DNA of 62,886 nt from Eubacteriales bacterium (GTDB taxonomy: Bacteria > Bacillota > Clostridia > Lachnospirales > Lachnospiraceae). The position numbers and the translations under genes were made by a program. Shown here piece after piece: positions 1-10,800 of this stretch. Numbering within the stretch: position 1 is the first letter of the stretch; the number at the start of each line of letters is the position of its first letter. The notes under the pieces are model-generated. The model searched no databases. It worked only from the letters and a program-made list of their open reading frames with translations, and was not told where the DNA came from. The stretch spans positions 1 to 62,886 of the forward strand of contig JAUNPJ010000011.1 in assembly GCA_030536755.1 (NCBI GenBank), given 5' to 3'.

Positions 1-730
1 GCTTTCGCATCTTCTCATCCATCGGAGCCAGCTTGTAGATCAGGCCCGGAACCTCTGGATTATTATTCTGAAGCCATTTCACTTTTTCGTATTGAATCCA
101 TCCCAGAATATTTACCGTATTGTCCTGAATCATGCGCATCCAATTCGGATTGAAATGAACTTCCTTTTTCAGTTTACTGCTGTCACCCAAGGTATATGGC
201 AAGCGGATCACCGTGCTATCAATCCGTCTGATATACTCGGTTAATCTACGAATACTACCCCACGGCACTTCTTCTGAGCTTTTTGAGAAGAAACCAGCCA
301 AGGCACGACCAGGAACCATATTGGTCAGCTGTTCCTTAGAAAGTTTTAGCTCAGCATTGTGCTCCCGGATTGCATTTTTGATTTCAACTTTAGATGCATT
401 TGCCGGCAGATCACTGAGTTCTGTTAGTTTAAGGACAGCACGTTCCAGACCGTCTCTGACAAGACCATCTGCCTGTATGCCACTAAGGTGAATATGAAAT
501 TCCCTTACGGAATACCATGCATTGCATATCATCTCATCAAGGATTGCATCAAACGTAGTATCCTGAATACCCTCCGAAATGATATCTACAATGGCTTCCA
601 GCCAGTAGAACTTATAACAGTAGGACGGATCCTTCATCATCTGAGAGAAGCCTTCTATATCCAGGGTGTTGTGGTACTCTCCATTGATATGTAAAGAATA
701 TCCTATTTGCGGAGTATCAAATTGAGCCAT
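1..730 (-). CDS. Partial protein, probable N-terminal part of an HNH-endonuclease-family defence protein
   Basis: An open frame of about 243 codons runs leftward from an ATG at 730 and leaves the window without a stop, so the C-terminus is missing. A strong GGAAGGGGTGA ribosome site precedes this ATG, which lies inside the 3' end of the upstream methyltransferase gene, so the two are translationally coupled. The N-terminus starts MAQFDTPQIGYS, then a Trp/Tyr-rich helical stretch (YKFYWLEAIVDII) and an AWYSVREFHIHL segment. This layout resembles bacterial proteins that carry an HNH nuclease at the C-terminus, which would lie outside the window, so no catalytic residues are visible. The family assignment is from memory of the N-terminal pattern and is moderate at best. 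Confidence 0.6.
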   Translation of the reverse strand, partial: MAQFDTPQIGYSLHINGEYHNTLDIEGFSQMMKDPSYCYKFYWLEAIVDIISEGIQDTTFDAILDEMICNAWYSVREFHIHLSGIQADGLVRDGLERAVLKLTELSDLPANASKVEIKNAIREHNAELKLSKEQLTNMVPGRALAGFFSKSSEEVPWGSIRRLTEYIRRIDSTVIRLPYTLGDSSKLKKEVHFNPNWMRMIQDNTVNILGWIQYEKVKWLQNNNPEVPGLIYKLAPMDEKMRK

Positions 731-1287
731 TTCTCATCACCCCTTCCTGGTCTGACATCACCGGTGATCCACTGGTCTTCTATCGTAAGTTCCGGAATCT
801 CTGCTATGAATTCCTTAAAGGAATCCTCAGTAAAATCTGTAAAATACCGACCATTACGCACACCTTCAAAATCACTGTATTTGAAAGATGTGTAAATCAC
901 GCCACTATCCTTCAATGCCATGCACATCTTACAGATAACCGGCAATAGTTCGATCTTCGGCAAGTGTAAAATAGATGAGCAAGCCCATATGCCATCGTAA
1001 GTGCCCATATCATCCAATTCCTGAAACAGCATTTCTTTTACTTCGATACCGGTAAAATCACTGGCCAACCGACAAAGTTCTGCAGATCCATCGGTCGCTG
1101 TTACCTGATAACCCTGATCCAGGAAATATTTCGTGTCACGGCCAGAACCGCAACCGAAATCAAGGATAGCGGCTCCCTCATTCAACAAATGAAGGAATTT
1201 ATCCTGGGCCAGATGCATGTCAACATTCTGCGTATTCTCTATGAAATTTTCTGCATTGAGATTGTAGTAATCAATTGTCTGGTCCAT
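703..1287 (-). CDS. Class I SAM-dependent methyltransferase (TehB/UbiG-like)
   Basis: A 194-residue protein with the glycine-rich SAM-binding motif ILDFGCGSGRDTKYF near residue 42 and an acidic post-I motif (ATDGS) near residue 64, as in small Rossmann-fold methyltransferases. The substrate is unknown; TehB-like enzymes act on small molecules, but other relatives modify proteins or nucleic acids. The gene overlaps the start of the downstream HNH-like gene by 28 bases, so the pair forms a coupled unit. It lies downstream of a large defence operon in the same orientation. Whether it contributes to defence cannot be told from the sequence. Confidence 0.85.
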   Translation of the reverse strand: MDQTIDYYNLNAENFIENTQNVDMHLAQDKFLHLLNEGAAILDFGCGSGRDTKYFLDQGYQVTATDGSAELCRLASDFTGIEVKEMLFQELDDMGTYDGIWACSSILHLPKIELLPVICKMCMALKDSGVIYTSFKYSDFEGVRNGRYFTDFTEDSFKEFIAEIPELTIEDQWITGDVRPGRGDEKWLNLILRK

Positions 1288-1330
1288 AAATAACCTCTTC
1301 TATCGTTTATTCTTATATTCCGTTTCCATT

Positions 1331-1459
1331 TTAAGGATTTGACTCCGGCTTAATGCGCATATCGCATTCTTCGCAGCCGATAATCGTATGCCCATCTTCA
1401 TTCTTCATCAGAGCAACATTCCAATCCCTCGGATTTCCAGACTTTACGACCTGCATCAT
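1331..1459 (-). CDS. Possible 42-residue Cys-pair protein
   Basis: A short frame reading MMQVVKSGNPRDWNVALM, ending with a GCEECDMRIKPESNP tail that contains a CxxC pair like a half zinc ribbon. The composition looks coding, but the two bases either side of the start contain no good ribosome site. A second frame across the same DNA (RGYRVFCEYDAGRKVW) also looks protein-like, so this may be the shuffled remnant of a larger gene. Low confidence as a real gene. Confidence 0.35.
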   Translation of the reverse strand: MMQVVKSGNPRDWNVALMKNEDGHTIIGCEECDMRIKPESNP

Positions 1460-1507
1460 ATTCACAAAAGACACGGTATCCACGGTCTTTGTGGTACAAT
1501 TCTTTTT

Positions 1508-1732
1508 CTAAGCCTCATCCAGTGCTTTTTCTAATTTATTATCCTTGTCAAAGTAGACCTTGTTTCCTTCGTTAATCGCTTTCTCATAAAGCATGGCGTC
1601 TTCTGCTTTTATCTTTAGTTCTTCACCAGCAGAATTTACAAGCGTAACCACAGCCATTACCGGAGCATTTTCTGAACGTTCTTCACAACCAAAGTCCAGG
1701 TCTTCATCAATTCTTTTTACTATATAAATCAT
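1508..1732 (-). CDS. Hypothetical 74-residue acidic protein
   Basis: A small acidic protein (MIYIVKRIDEDLDFGCEERS) with alternating beta-like and helical segments and no transmembrane stretch. I do not recognise the family. It is similar in style to the small accessory proteins common on Clostridia integrative elements. The start follows a degenerate upstream gene fragment by 17 bases and has only a weak ribosome site. No function is proposed. Confidence 0.5.
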   Translation of the reverse strand: MIYIVKRIDEDLDFGCEERSENAPVMAVVTLVNSAGEELKIKAEDAMLYEKAINEGNKVYFDKDNKLEKALDEA

Positions 1733-1749
1733 CGTTTTATCAATCTTCG

Positions 1750-1989
1750 CTACAGCATAATCTTATTGGTCATGCCTGCATTATTACTTCCGGCGCGATT
1801 ATCACTCGGTGTCTTCCCCATGGTAACCATATAACGAGGATCACCTTGATAAGTGATCTTATTTTCTCTTGCAAACATAAACAATGTTTTATAAAGATAA
1901 GGGTATTTACGTGAGGCTACAAAATCACGATTGCATTCCAGCCAGGTGCGATGGTAAAGTGCCTTGATCTTATCCTCATCAACATCAAA
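1750..1989 (-). pseudogene. Remnant of a small conserved protein, 5' end lost
   Basis: A frame of about 79 codons ending in TAG at 1750 reads FDVDEDKIKALYHRTWLECN and continues through YPYLYKTLFMFARENKITYQ. It looks strongly protein-like, but a TGA lies just before the first Phe and no good start codon exists downstream until an internal Met. I interpret it as a gene that has lost its 5' end or gained a nonsense codon. It sits immediately after the Mrr-type nuclease gene. The family is unrecognised. Confidence 0.45.
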
Positions 1990-2007
1990 TCATCCCATCT
2001 TTTCTTT

Positions 2008-2913
2008 TTATTCCTCCATAAAGAAATCTGTATCGATTCGTTTGATCTTATAAACCACTTCTGTTGAAACTCCAAGTTCATATTCAATCATAAGTTTTGC
2101 GAGAGTATCCCCATCAACCAGTATAATACTCTGCCCTTTTGCATAATCGATAGCACCTTGCGAAAAGGATGTGGTTGTAATAAATAACCCTTTGGATGCA
2201 TGCTGACCAGCCATTGCCCCAAAGAATTTTTGAATTTCTGGTCGTGATACTGTTGTCTTTGGATTCCACTTTTTAGCTTGAATATAGATTTTGTCAAATC
2301 CAAGTCTGTCCTGGTATATAATTCCGTCGATACCACCGTCGCCAGTAGATTGTGTAGTCATTCCATGACCATTCAGTTCTTTGCAATATCCCATCTTTTC
2401 CAATAGCTTAACTACCATTCGTTCAAAGTATACAGGCGATTGTTTAAGAACCATTTCCAAAACTTCACCGGCTAGCTCATCATTGATCTGATCATATACT
2501 CTCTGGATAGTATCCTGCGGTGTTTCTTCTTCGTCTTTGACAATTTCTACCGGATCCATTTTTTTCTTAGGAGACATTTTCTTAAATTCACAGAATCCCG
2601 GAAACTGGGTAAGTACGTCATCGTTAATAATTTTATACTGCTGATAGATATTTACTCCATCAGCAGTAATTTTAACCTCAAATCTTGATGGCGTCTCAAT
2701 CAAGCCAGCATGCTTCAGATATGTTTTGTTCCAACCAATACGATTGTCTAGAACAGTCTGTGTTCCACTAGCAAGCATTTGAGCCACATCTTCATCCGAG
2801 AGATCAAAAGCTTCAATTATCCTCTGCTTAATTTCTTTTGTTTTATGTACTTTCTCATCCATTAATGCGCCGAGATAAGGTCGATATATCTCATGATATT
2901 TGGGCATTCCCAT
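2008..2913 (-). CDS. Mrr-type restriction endonuclease, last gene of the DISARM-related operon
   Basis: A 301-residue protein, the normal length for Mrr. Residues 1-95 form the Mrr N-terminal winged helix (starting MGMPKYHEIYRPYLGAL, with the GWNKTYLKHAGLI segment). Residues 155-290 form the PD-(D/E)xK catalytic domain: GDGGIDGIIYQD gives the catalytic Asp near 196 and IYIQAKKW gives the QxK motif near 212-214. Mrr enzymes cut modified DNA. It starts 27 bases after the giant GHKL ATPase gene, so it is probably co-transcribed and could be the effector nuclease of the system. That role is inferred. Its coexistence with an adenine methylase in the same operon implies it does not cut self-methylated sites. 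Confidence 0.9.
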   Translation of the reverse strand: MGMPKYHEIYRPYLGALMDEKVHKTKEIKQRIIEAFDLSDEDVAQMLASGTQTVLDNRIGWNKTYLKHAGLIETPSRFEVKITADGVNIYQQYKIINDDVLTQFPGFCEFKKMSPKKKMDPVEIVKDEEETPQDTIQRVYDQINDELAGEVLEMVLKQSPVYFERMVVKLLEKMGYCKELNGHGMTTQSTGDGGIDGIIYQDRLGFDKIYIQAKKWNPKTTVSRPEIQKFFGAMAGQHASKGLFITTTSFSQGAIDYAKGQSIILVDGDTLAKLMIEYELGVSTEVVYKIKRIDTDFFMEE

Positions 2914-2940
2914 TGCTTTTCACCTCTCGTTATTGCCTTC

Positions 2941-5900
2941 TTACCTCTTTTTATTTCTCTTCTGTCCCTTTTTAACTTCTTTCTCTTCCGCACGTTTCTC
3001 AGATTCCGTCTGATCCTCTATGCTCTTTCCAAGTTTAGGAACCCGTTTTGGTGCTTTCTTTCCCCAGCCCTGAACTCTAAAGATTTCCTGAACCTCCGCT
3101 AGATGCGTTGCTGTAAACGTAATTGTTGAATCTCCTATTGGGATTTCGAACTTTCCTGCTCCGGTAGGATTTACCTTCATGATCTCGGTAATGAAATCAT
3201 TCCAAATGATGTCATTGTATCTCATAAAAATATAATCCTTGCTGCAGGTCAGACATAAGTTCAGATACATCTGATTCCATGCATATGCTGGAGTTTTCTC
3301 AATCTCATTACGTTCAATATATTTCTTATATACTTTCTGCCTACACATCTGACAGAAGCAACGATTCTCGCTAAATGCACTTTGATACATACTATAGGCA
3401 TAATTCTTCTTATCCAAAGCTGTTTTTGGTTTCCACTGGATATATTGTTTCTCTACGTATGGATTTCTTGCATTTTTCCAAAGCGTAACAATATAATTTC
3501 TTAACGAAGATACATTCTTCACTTCTTGCTCAGGAAACTCCTCGTAATAATCATCATCGTCATTATCTCCATTTGCACCAAATTCCAGATTGTATCTTTC
3601 TATTTTGTCTTCAGATATAAGCTCTGCTGCAATCAACTTGCTAATAATTTCAAAAAAATTTTCAAAACCACACTGAAGATCCTCGATATCATCATCTTCG
3701 ATCGTTTTAATCTCTAAATCAAACTCATCATAATGGATCTTCAAAATGCCCTGGCAACCAAGAAACTTTGCAAGTTTCTCATACCGTTCTTCAACTACAT
3801 AAGACAGAATAAGCGGACCAGCAAAGAACTGACCAGTTTCATTCAAATATTTGTTTCCCGTCTTATAAGTACCATTCGCCATCTCAAATGGAATTTCTGC
3901 CAGAAGTCCTTTAAGCGTTGCTTCACACTTCTTAAAAGCAATCGTATTTCTTTCAAACTCGTACAAAATATATTTTGCCTTGTCTGCCAGTGATCGTGAA
4001 CTCTTTATATATGCTTCCAATCCATTGCGATATTTCGCATCGAAAACCTCTTGGGTCAACTCATTGATACGGCCTCTTTTTCCAAGAATTTTGTCCGCAG
4101 TGTCAATTGCAAGCACATTCGAATTCAGAATATAGTAATCATCTCTTGAAACTTCCGTTTTATGACTATAGATGTTGTCCTGATATTGAATATATTCGGT
4201 TCCAATCGAAGTCCTTACCGGAATAAACGGAAGGCACTTAACGCCATCTCCAACACCTTCAAATGCAATATTACCTTGATTACCAGACAAATATGCATAC
4301 AGACCATTTCTAAAAATCTCATCGTTAATATACTTTGACGTAATCTTCTGAAGGCACGTCAAGATTTCAGATCCCTTTGCTTTTCTGCAGCCTATTGCTT
4401 CCAATAACGCTACATACTGACTCTTACCAATGGTATCAATTACAACTCCAGGGAACATCAACGAAATATTTTCATACTCCTGCTGCTTTGCTATAAATTC
4501 TGGAATCATCACACAATTGCTTCCCATTGCTGATACAGAATTACCTCCGCCTAAAACTGGAAGAATTTTCTGCTCTCTCAATGCAATTGCCCAGTTATAT
4601 ATATTTAAATAGTCATCATCAAAATTCTGCCATGTAGTTACACCACCTGCAGATCTGAAACCAACATAACGAAATATTTCTAAACCGGTTTCTTTTTTCA
4701 GATCCATAATATTCAGGATTGCTTTATACATATGTCCACGTATAAACTCGTTCCACTTATTATGAAGCAGGTTCTCTCGTGAAGTTGTAAGTTCAAACGG
4801 AGCGTCAATAATCAGCGGAACATTGATCTTGATTGTTGTCGGCAATCCAGAATACAGAAGCATATCTCGATCCTTTACTCGATCTGGGATATAGCAAATA
4901 ATTCTCTGATTTGGATCTACATTTCGACCGTTAATATTTCTTTCATTTAATGCAGTCTGATCAGAAATTGAGAAATCATATTCAATCTTCTCATATCTAT
5001 ATTTCTGTCCGTCTATTTCTACAGTTCTATAAGCACCTCTCTCTGTAATCTTCACAGTATGATTCAGAATAGTAAGCTCTTTTAAGTTTCTAAGGCATAT
5101 ACATAACTGCAGAATTCTATCAACAGAAAAATAGGAAGATATATCTTTCTTCATGCGGAAAACCATAGTGGTTCCCTCTTTCTGTTCAAGAACTTCACAT
5201 TTTTCCGGAACCGTAGGGAGGGTATCTGTTAATCTGAAATGGAATCCGTTACTATGAATTTCAACAGATTGCGCTACTCCAAATACTGATTTAAAACCTA
5301 CGCCTTTTTCACCAATTGACTGAGTTGATCCTGTCAGCAACAATTTTTTTGTTGATTCACCCATAGCGGTTAAAGCACGTACATTGTCTTTGGTAAATCC
5401 GTCCTCATTATAAGATGCCTGGAGAACATCTCCTCTCATAGCAAGAACAAAATGAGGACTCCTACTACTCTGGGTATACTGGCAATCATCTGCATTCTGC
5501 AAAAGCTCATTCAAGAATCTGCTCTTATCAGTACCTGCATCTCGGACAATCTGAATGTAACTGTTGTACATCTTTGGTCCAAAGGCACTCTTTAAGCTAA
5601 TTCGCACACCTCTAAGAAGCTTTAAGTAATCATCATTTTCTATTGTATCATCTACATCATTCAGCTGTTCTGAAGCCTGACGTATCTGCAATGTCGCAGA
5701 AAATGTTTTTCTCGGATCAAACGGCATAGAAAGTTTTGCAAAAGAGCTTAAAGTATTTTTACCAGACAGAACGATTCCTTCTTTGCCCGCTAAAACAAAG
5801 TCAGACTTAGCATCTGGCAAGACAAATAATTTATAACGAATTAACTTTAAGTAAGCTTCAAAAGCTGGATCCAAATCAATGGAATCGACCAATTCCTCAA

Positions 5901-7722
5901 TTGTATCTCGTAACTCTGTCTTATCTTCTTGACACTCTTTGATGAAGACTTGCGGAGATTTCTTATTCTGTATGGACTCACAGGTTCTTTGCATAAACGC
6001 ATTCGATATCTTCTTATGATTTGAAATGACCTCCAGCTGCTTTCTTGACAGATGAACCGGCTCATTATTTGCGATCAGCTTATAGTAGTTTGCATCTGGA
6101 TTATTTTTCTCAAGCCATACCAAAATATCCTCCAAATATTCTTCATTTGCCAATCCTTGACGGAATAACGCAGAGGTAATATTTCCAATCACCTGTACGT
6201 TGTACCATACCATATCTATCGCATATGGCTGAATAAACAGCCTTTTACTTATACCAAGCAGCCGATGAACCAACAGTGCATCCTCTGGAACCTCTTCCTT
6301 AGGGAAAGAAACGATTCGGTCAGCACTCTCATATACTCCGTCTGTTGTCAAGAATACTTTTTCTTTGCAAATAGTATCTCCCTGCAGCGCTGGAATACAC
6401 AAACAGGCTATTTTTTCATTATCACGCTTAAAGAAAAAACTATGTTTGTTTGGGATATATGTAATAATCTGCTCATTCACGATCCTTGAGAAATCAAGGT
6501 ATACGTTCTTTAAAAACTGCGCTAACTGCGTGGATGTATATGTAAACCACTTATTCTTTCCCTGCGGATCCACAAATTCTCTGGATCCATCCAGCTTATA
6601 AGGCACATGCAGGATAATAGGCGCAGTTGTCTTAATCTGCGTTGGAAGGAATGAATACATCACTCCCTTAAACGCCATAAACTCATCCGTTGCCTTAGGG
6701 AATACTGCAATAATATTATGCTTACGTTCAGTAAAAGCTACATCTTCACCATATCGAGATACACATTCCTCCTGTCCATAGATAATAGGCATAGTATACC
6801 TATAACAATCGATATCACTCTTATAAGCTCGATCTACACCGTTGTTATAATCTTTCATATCAATAGAAACCATTACTGAGTCTTCAAAGAAAATGCCATT
6901 CTTCTCTACTGGCTCTTTTCTCTGTACATCGAACTCAATATAACGGAACCCATCAAAATACATTTTTAAATGTGTAAGCTTGTTTAGGAACAGGATTGGA
7001 TTCTTGTTCAATGCCGCATCTTTTTTTAGATACTGCTCTACCAAACCACGATAAATCCCTTTACATGCTATCTGTGGCATCTCTAATGTTAGTCTTGTTC
7101 CTTCTACGGGCTTAAATCCTTCATACTTAGGAACCGGTACAGTGAAATTATTTTTGTACAACTCAAAAGAGAACATGCCACTTTCAATCAGTACTCGGTC
7201 TGCAATACCAAATACGGACTTAAATCCAATACCCTTTTCTCCGATCTCTACCTTATCTGCAGAGATATTTTTAGATGCCTCAGCAATACCGGTAATGGCA
7301 AAAACATTTTCCGGCTTAAATCCCTTTTCATTATATGTAAAGATAATTCTGGCTGGACTCTCGTGATAGCAGAACTGTATTTCCAGATTACAATTGGAAA
7401 TATCATCGTACTCACAATCATCTACATTCTGAATCAATTCGTAAATAAAACGCTGATTATTAGAATAAACACCATCTTCACCAACAGCGAGAAGCGATTC
7501 CAATGTAGCAACAAACTTCTTACCTAGAAGCTGCATCTCGTCCATACTGGATTGACGAAGTTTCTTCAGAATCTGAACATACATCTTATGCTCTTCTACA
7601 GTAGTCAATTCTTCAGGCGACATCGTCTTAAGCAGGCTATACATTTCTTTCTTCTGATTACTACTCAGATCTCCCGCATCCACGTTTCCATATTGTTCAA
7701 ATAGAGAATAAATCTTTTTCAT
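2941..7722 (-). CDS. Giant protein with two GHKL (HSP90/sacsin-like) ATPase domains
   Basis: A 1593-residue protein with two separate ATPase domains of the HSP90/sacsin type. The first has the N-box YELIQNVDD at 94-102 and the EIGEKGIGFKSVF loop at 159-171. The second has NELLQNADD at 738-746 and SIGEKGVGFKSVF at 802-814. Each is followed by a long beta-rich middle region. Near the C-terminus (about 1455-1505) CQMC and CLTC pairs suggest a treble-clef zinc site; the His expected of an active HNH nuclease is not seen. GHKL proteins couple ATP binding to large conformational change, so a sensor or clamp role is possible (inference). It lies between the DrmD-like and Mrr genes. Not a canonical DISARM component. 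Confidence 0.85.
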   Translation of the reverse strand: MKKIYSLFEQYGNVDAGDLSSNQKKEMYSLLKTMSPEELTTVEEHKMYVQILKKLRQSSMDEMQLLGKKFVATLESLLAVGEDGVYSNNQRFIYELIQNVDDCEYDDISNCNLEIQFCYHESPARIIFTYNEKGFKPENVFAITGIAEASKNISADKVEIGEKGIGFKSVFGIADRVLIESGMFSFELYKNNFTVPVPKYEGFKPVEGTRLTLEMPQIACKGIYRGLVEQYLKKDAALNKNPILFLNKLTHLKMYFDGFRYIEFDVQRKEPVEKNGIFFEDSVMVSIDMKDYNNGVDRAYKSDIDCYRYTMPIIYGQEECVSRYGEDVAFTERKHNIIAVFPKATDEFMAFKGVMYSFLPTQIKTTAPIILHVPYKLDGSREFVDPQGKNKWFTYTSTQLAQFLKNVYLDFSRIVNEQIITYIPNKHSFFFKRDNEKIACLCIPALQGDTICKEKVFLTTDGVYESADRIVSFPKEEVPEDALLVHRLLGISKRLFIQPYAIDMVWYNVQVIGNITSALFRQGLANEEYLEDILVWLEKNNPDANYYKLIANNEPVHLSRKQLEVISNHKKISNAFMQRTCESIQNKKSPQVFIKECQEDKTELRDTIEELVDSIDLDPAFEAYLKLIRYKLFVLPDAKSDFVLAGKEGIVLSGKNTLSSFAKLSMPFDPRKTFSATLQIRQASEQLNDVDDTIENDDYLKLLRGVRISLKSAFGPKMYNSYIQIVRDAGTDKSRFLNELLQNADDCQYTQSSRSPHFVLAMRGDVLQASYNEDGFTKDNVRALTAMGESTKKLLLTGSTQSIGEKGVGFKSVFGVAQSVEIHSNGFHFRLTDTLPTVPEKCEVLEQKEGTTMVFRMKKDISSYFSVDRILQLCICLRNLKELTILNHTVKITERGAYRTVEIDGQKYRYEKIEYDFSISDQTALNERNINGRNVDPNQRIICYIPDRVKDRDMLLYSGLPTTIKINVPLIIDAPFELTTSRENLLHNKWNEFIRGHMYKAILNIMDLKKETGLEIFRYVGFRSAGGVTTWQNFDDDYLNIYNWAIALREQKILPVLGGGNSVSAMGSNCVMIPEFIAKQQEYENISLMFPGVVIDTIGKSQYVALLEAIGCRKAKGSEILTCLQKITSKYINDEIFRNGLYAYLSGNQGNIAFEGVGDGVKCLPFIPVRTSIGTEYIQYQDNIYSHKTEVSRDDYYILNSNVLAIDTADKILGKRGRINELTQEVFDAKYRNGLEAYIKSSRSLADKAKYILYEFERNTIAFKKCEATLKGLLAEIPFEMANGTYKTGNKYLNETGQFFAGPLILSYVVEERYEKLAKFLGCQGILKIHYDEFDLEIKTIEDDDIEDLQCGFENFFEIISKLIAAELISEDKIERYNLEFGANGDNDDDDYYEEFPEQEVKNVSSLRNYIVTLWKNARNPYVEKQYIQWKPKTALDKKNYAYSMYQSAFSENRCFCQMCRQKVYKKYIERNEIEKTPAYAWNQMYLNLCLTCSKDYIFMRYNDIIWNDFITEIMKVNPTGAGKFEIPIGDSTITFTATHLAEVQEIFRVQGWGKKAPKRVPKLGKSIEDQTESEKRAEEKEVKKGQKRNKKR

Positions 7723-7742
7723 TTGTATTTCCTACCGCTTAT

Positions 7743-7841
7743 TTAATGCTGATAATTCTCATACTTCTGCGGCTCCCTTGTCAGGGCTTTCCTCTCGTCC
7801 TTATTCACTTCGTAAATTTTTCGATAATCGATTTTATCCAT
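7743..7841 (-). CDS. Short 32-residue ORF between the SNF2 and GHKL genes
   Basis: The 134-base gap between the DrmD-like helicase and the GHKL ATPase is almost filled by an ATG-to-TAA frame encoding MDKIDYRKIYEVNKDERKAL, then a tail ending YENYQH. It is charged and helical, with no signal or membrane segment. The ATG lies 16 bases after the helicase stop codon; the ribosome site is weak (GTAAAGTGA), so coupling to the preceding gene is likely if it is translated. Its fit in the gap and coding-like composition support a real small gene, but length makes this uncertain. Function unknown. Confidence 0.45.
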   Translation of the reverse strand: MDKIDYRKIYEVNKDERKALTREPQKYENYQH

Positions 7842-7856
7842 AATAAGTCACTTTAC

Positions 7857-10800
7857 TTACTTCACGTGAAGAACACCTCTCACCTGAAGATTTGTATGGA
7901 TATCTACCTGTTTTACCGCAGTATCCAGTTTCTTTTTCTGATCGCTAAAATCAGCAATCAATTTATCCAACTGTGATTGACGCATTCGAATAATTCTTTC
8001 ATCCGATGCTGTCAGAATCTGTTCCTTCAAGATAACCTTACGTTTATTGAAAGAATGACTGAGCTGTTCTAAACGATATTCGCAATCGTTACGAACATCT
8101 GTTGTATAAGCGGCCTTTGATTTTTGCCATTCTTCATAATGGAGTTGATCCATTTCTTCCCACTTATCCTCGTGCTCGTCATCGTCAAATTCATACTCAG
8201 AACTATACTGAAGATAGCCAAGAATATTTTTCTGAACGATTTCGTTTTCAGCAACTGCAACTAATCTAATGTCTGGACGTAGTCCAACAAATTTCCAAAC
8301 ATAAATCAAGAATTCATAATCTCCTGCCGGAAGTTCATCTGTCGAAATAGAGACGCCCACTTCACACGGAAGTTCATTCGACTCAAATGTCGCAGCCTGA
8401 ATTACCAATGGATGCATCTGTGTAAGGAATGTTGCATCTCTATTATCCTTAGCACATACACTATCGAAAGTAATCGCAAGTGTTGGCTTTGCAGATTTTA
8501 AGTATGCTTTCCACAATCTGAATGCAGTATTGTTATTTGTAATCTTAACTTCACCTAAGTTTTCCAGCAGTTTTCTTCTCTTATCTTGGGAAAGTCTGAG
8601 ATTCTTTAAATCGCCTTTGCCACGAATGTATTCTCCATCATCCAGATAGTCTCGAAGGAATGTTTCCACCATTTCTTGTACGCTCTGAGGAGTTATCCAC
8701 ATATTTTCTGCATCCTGCACATCCTTATTCTGAATAAAATTAGAAAGATCAAATCCATATAAGGATTTTTCTTCCTGCTCAAGGCGCTGCATCTCCTGAA
8801 CCTTCATGACCTCGTTATCAGCCATCTTTTCAATCTTCATGTTACGCTCAGCTTCTGTTAAACCAGGCTCAAACATGATTTTCATAATCTGTTCACTAAT
8901 GTCTCCCAGAATTTCAGAGCAATCACCGATACTAGCTTCAAACACACCGATCTTATCTAAACAACGATAATATACGGTTGCATCGATCGTTCCTTCTGTA
9001 ATCATGTTGTAAATCTGAACGGTATCAGACTTCTGACCACGACGGTCAATACGTCCAATTCTCTGTTCAATTCTCATTGGATTCCATGGAAGATCATAGT
9101 TGATCATGGTATCACAGAACTGGTAGTCCAAACCTTCACAACCAACTTCACTGAATAAGAGAACATCAAGTGCCTCATCATTATCACGATCCATCATGAA
9201 TCGCTGACGCAGATTAAATCTCTCTTCATCCGGTACTGAACCATCTACCTGTCCAACTCGAATGCCTCTCTTTTCAAGATTGGTTCGGATGTATTTCAGC
9301 GTATGTCGAAAAGAACTAAAGATAATTACTCTGTTATTCTCTTCATTCTGCTTTCTCTGAATCACCTCAAACATCTTCTCAAATTTAGGATCCGTCTCTG
9401 GAAGTTGAGCAACTAAAGAATCAATCTCATCTGCTAATTCGAACAAAGAATTACCATCGTCATCATTCAAATCAAAATCGAATTCAAACAATTCCCCGTC
9501 TTCCTGAACCTGATCCATTCGCTTATTAATCAGGTCCTGTAAAAATGGCGCAAGTCCATAAATACAGCTTGCAGCCTGTCGCATCAATGTGCACATCATG
9601 AAACGAACACTACGACTGCCATAGATCATTGCTAATGAAGTACTCTCAAAATCAATCACAGCTTCATACAAATCTCTTTGAGCAGAATTCATTGATGCCT
9701 GAACCGTCTGTGTACGACGAACGCAGAAATCCTCAATATCTCTTCGTCTTGTACGATTGATCAGATCATGGAAAGAGTGTAAAGACTCAATCTTATAAAT
9801 CATCTCAATCTTTTCCTCACGTGTTACCTCTTCTTTTTCAAGGAATGCATATATTTTCTCAAAGTCCGGATTATGCTGAATAACACTGCGTCCCCAAGAA
9901 GTATTCAAAATGTTACCGATCTGCTCTTTTCCGGCAGCCTGCCATCCTTTTTCCTGTGTACGAACAATTCTAAGCAATGCATTGATATATCCATTCGGTT
10001 CCGCCATGGTCTGGAAAGTTTCTGGATCCAGCACAATATCCGGACGCAGAAGATTCAATAATGTAAACAGATCTTTATTACTGTTCTGAAGCGGTGTCGC
10101 AGTCAAAAATACAACAGCATCTGCATTTCGGCAGAAGATTTCCACTCCCTTGTATGCCCAGGTATTCTGATTCCGGATATTATGTGCTTCATCTACAATA
10201 ACCAAGTCAAAATGCGGAATTGGGTCTAACTCTGCTAATCCAATATTCTTTCTTCTCTTACCAGAAGTAGATCTTGTACCCTCTAACATATCCTCTCCAA
10301 ACAGAGAATATGGAACAATCATTTTGCTAAAACGCTCCGGCCAAGCCTGATCTCTATGCATCTCAGAGATAGCTTCCGTCAACATCTGTCCATTCATCTG
10401 AACAAAGTTTTCATCAAATCGTTTCATCTCCAATTCCCATTTGCGCTCTGCGACCAATGGTCTTGGGCAAATAATAAGAACAGATTGAATGCTTGATCTT
10501 GCTTCTAATTCTTTCAGAATAAGTCCAGCCTCGATTGTCTTACCAACACCGACATCATCTGCCACTAACAAACGAGGATTGTCTGCTTTAATCATTTTCA
10601 ATGCCGGTCTAAACTGATAAGGAACAAAATCAATACGTGCAGAATTCAATGAATACAGGCTGCTAGACCCTGGATTACTTATCTGATAAGCAGTAAGCGC
10701 GGTTCGAACACGTGATAAAGAAACATGCTGTCTCTCATCATCATCGACAACAAGCTCTAACTGCTCCGCGTAGTAATATTCTTTCTTGCCATTGATAACA

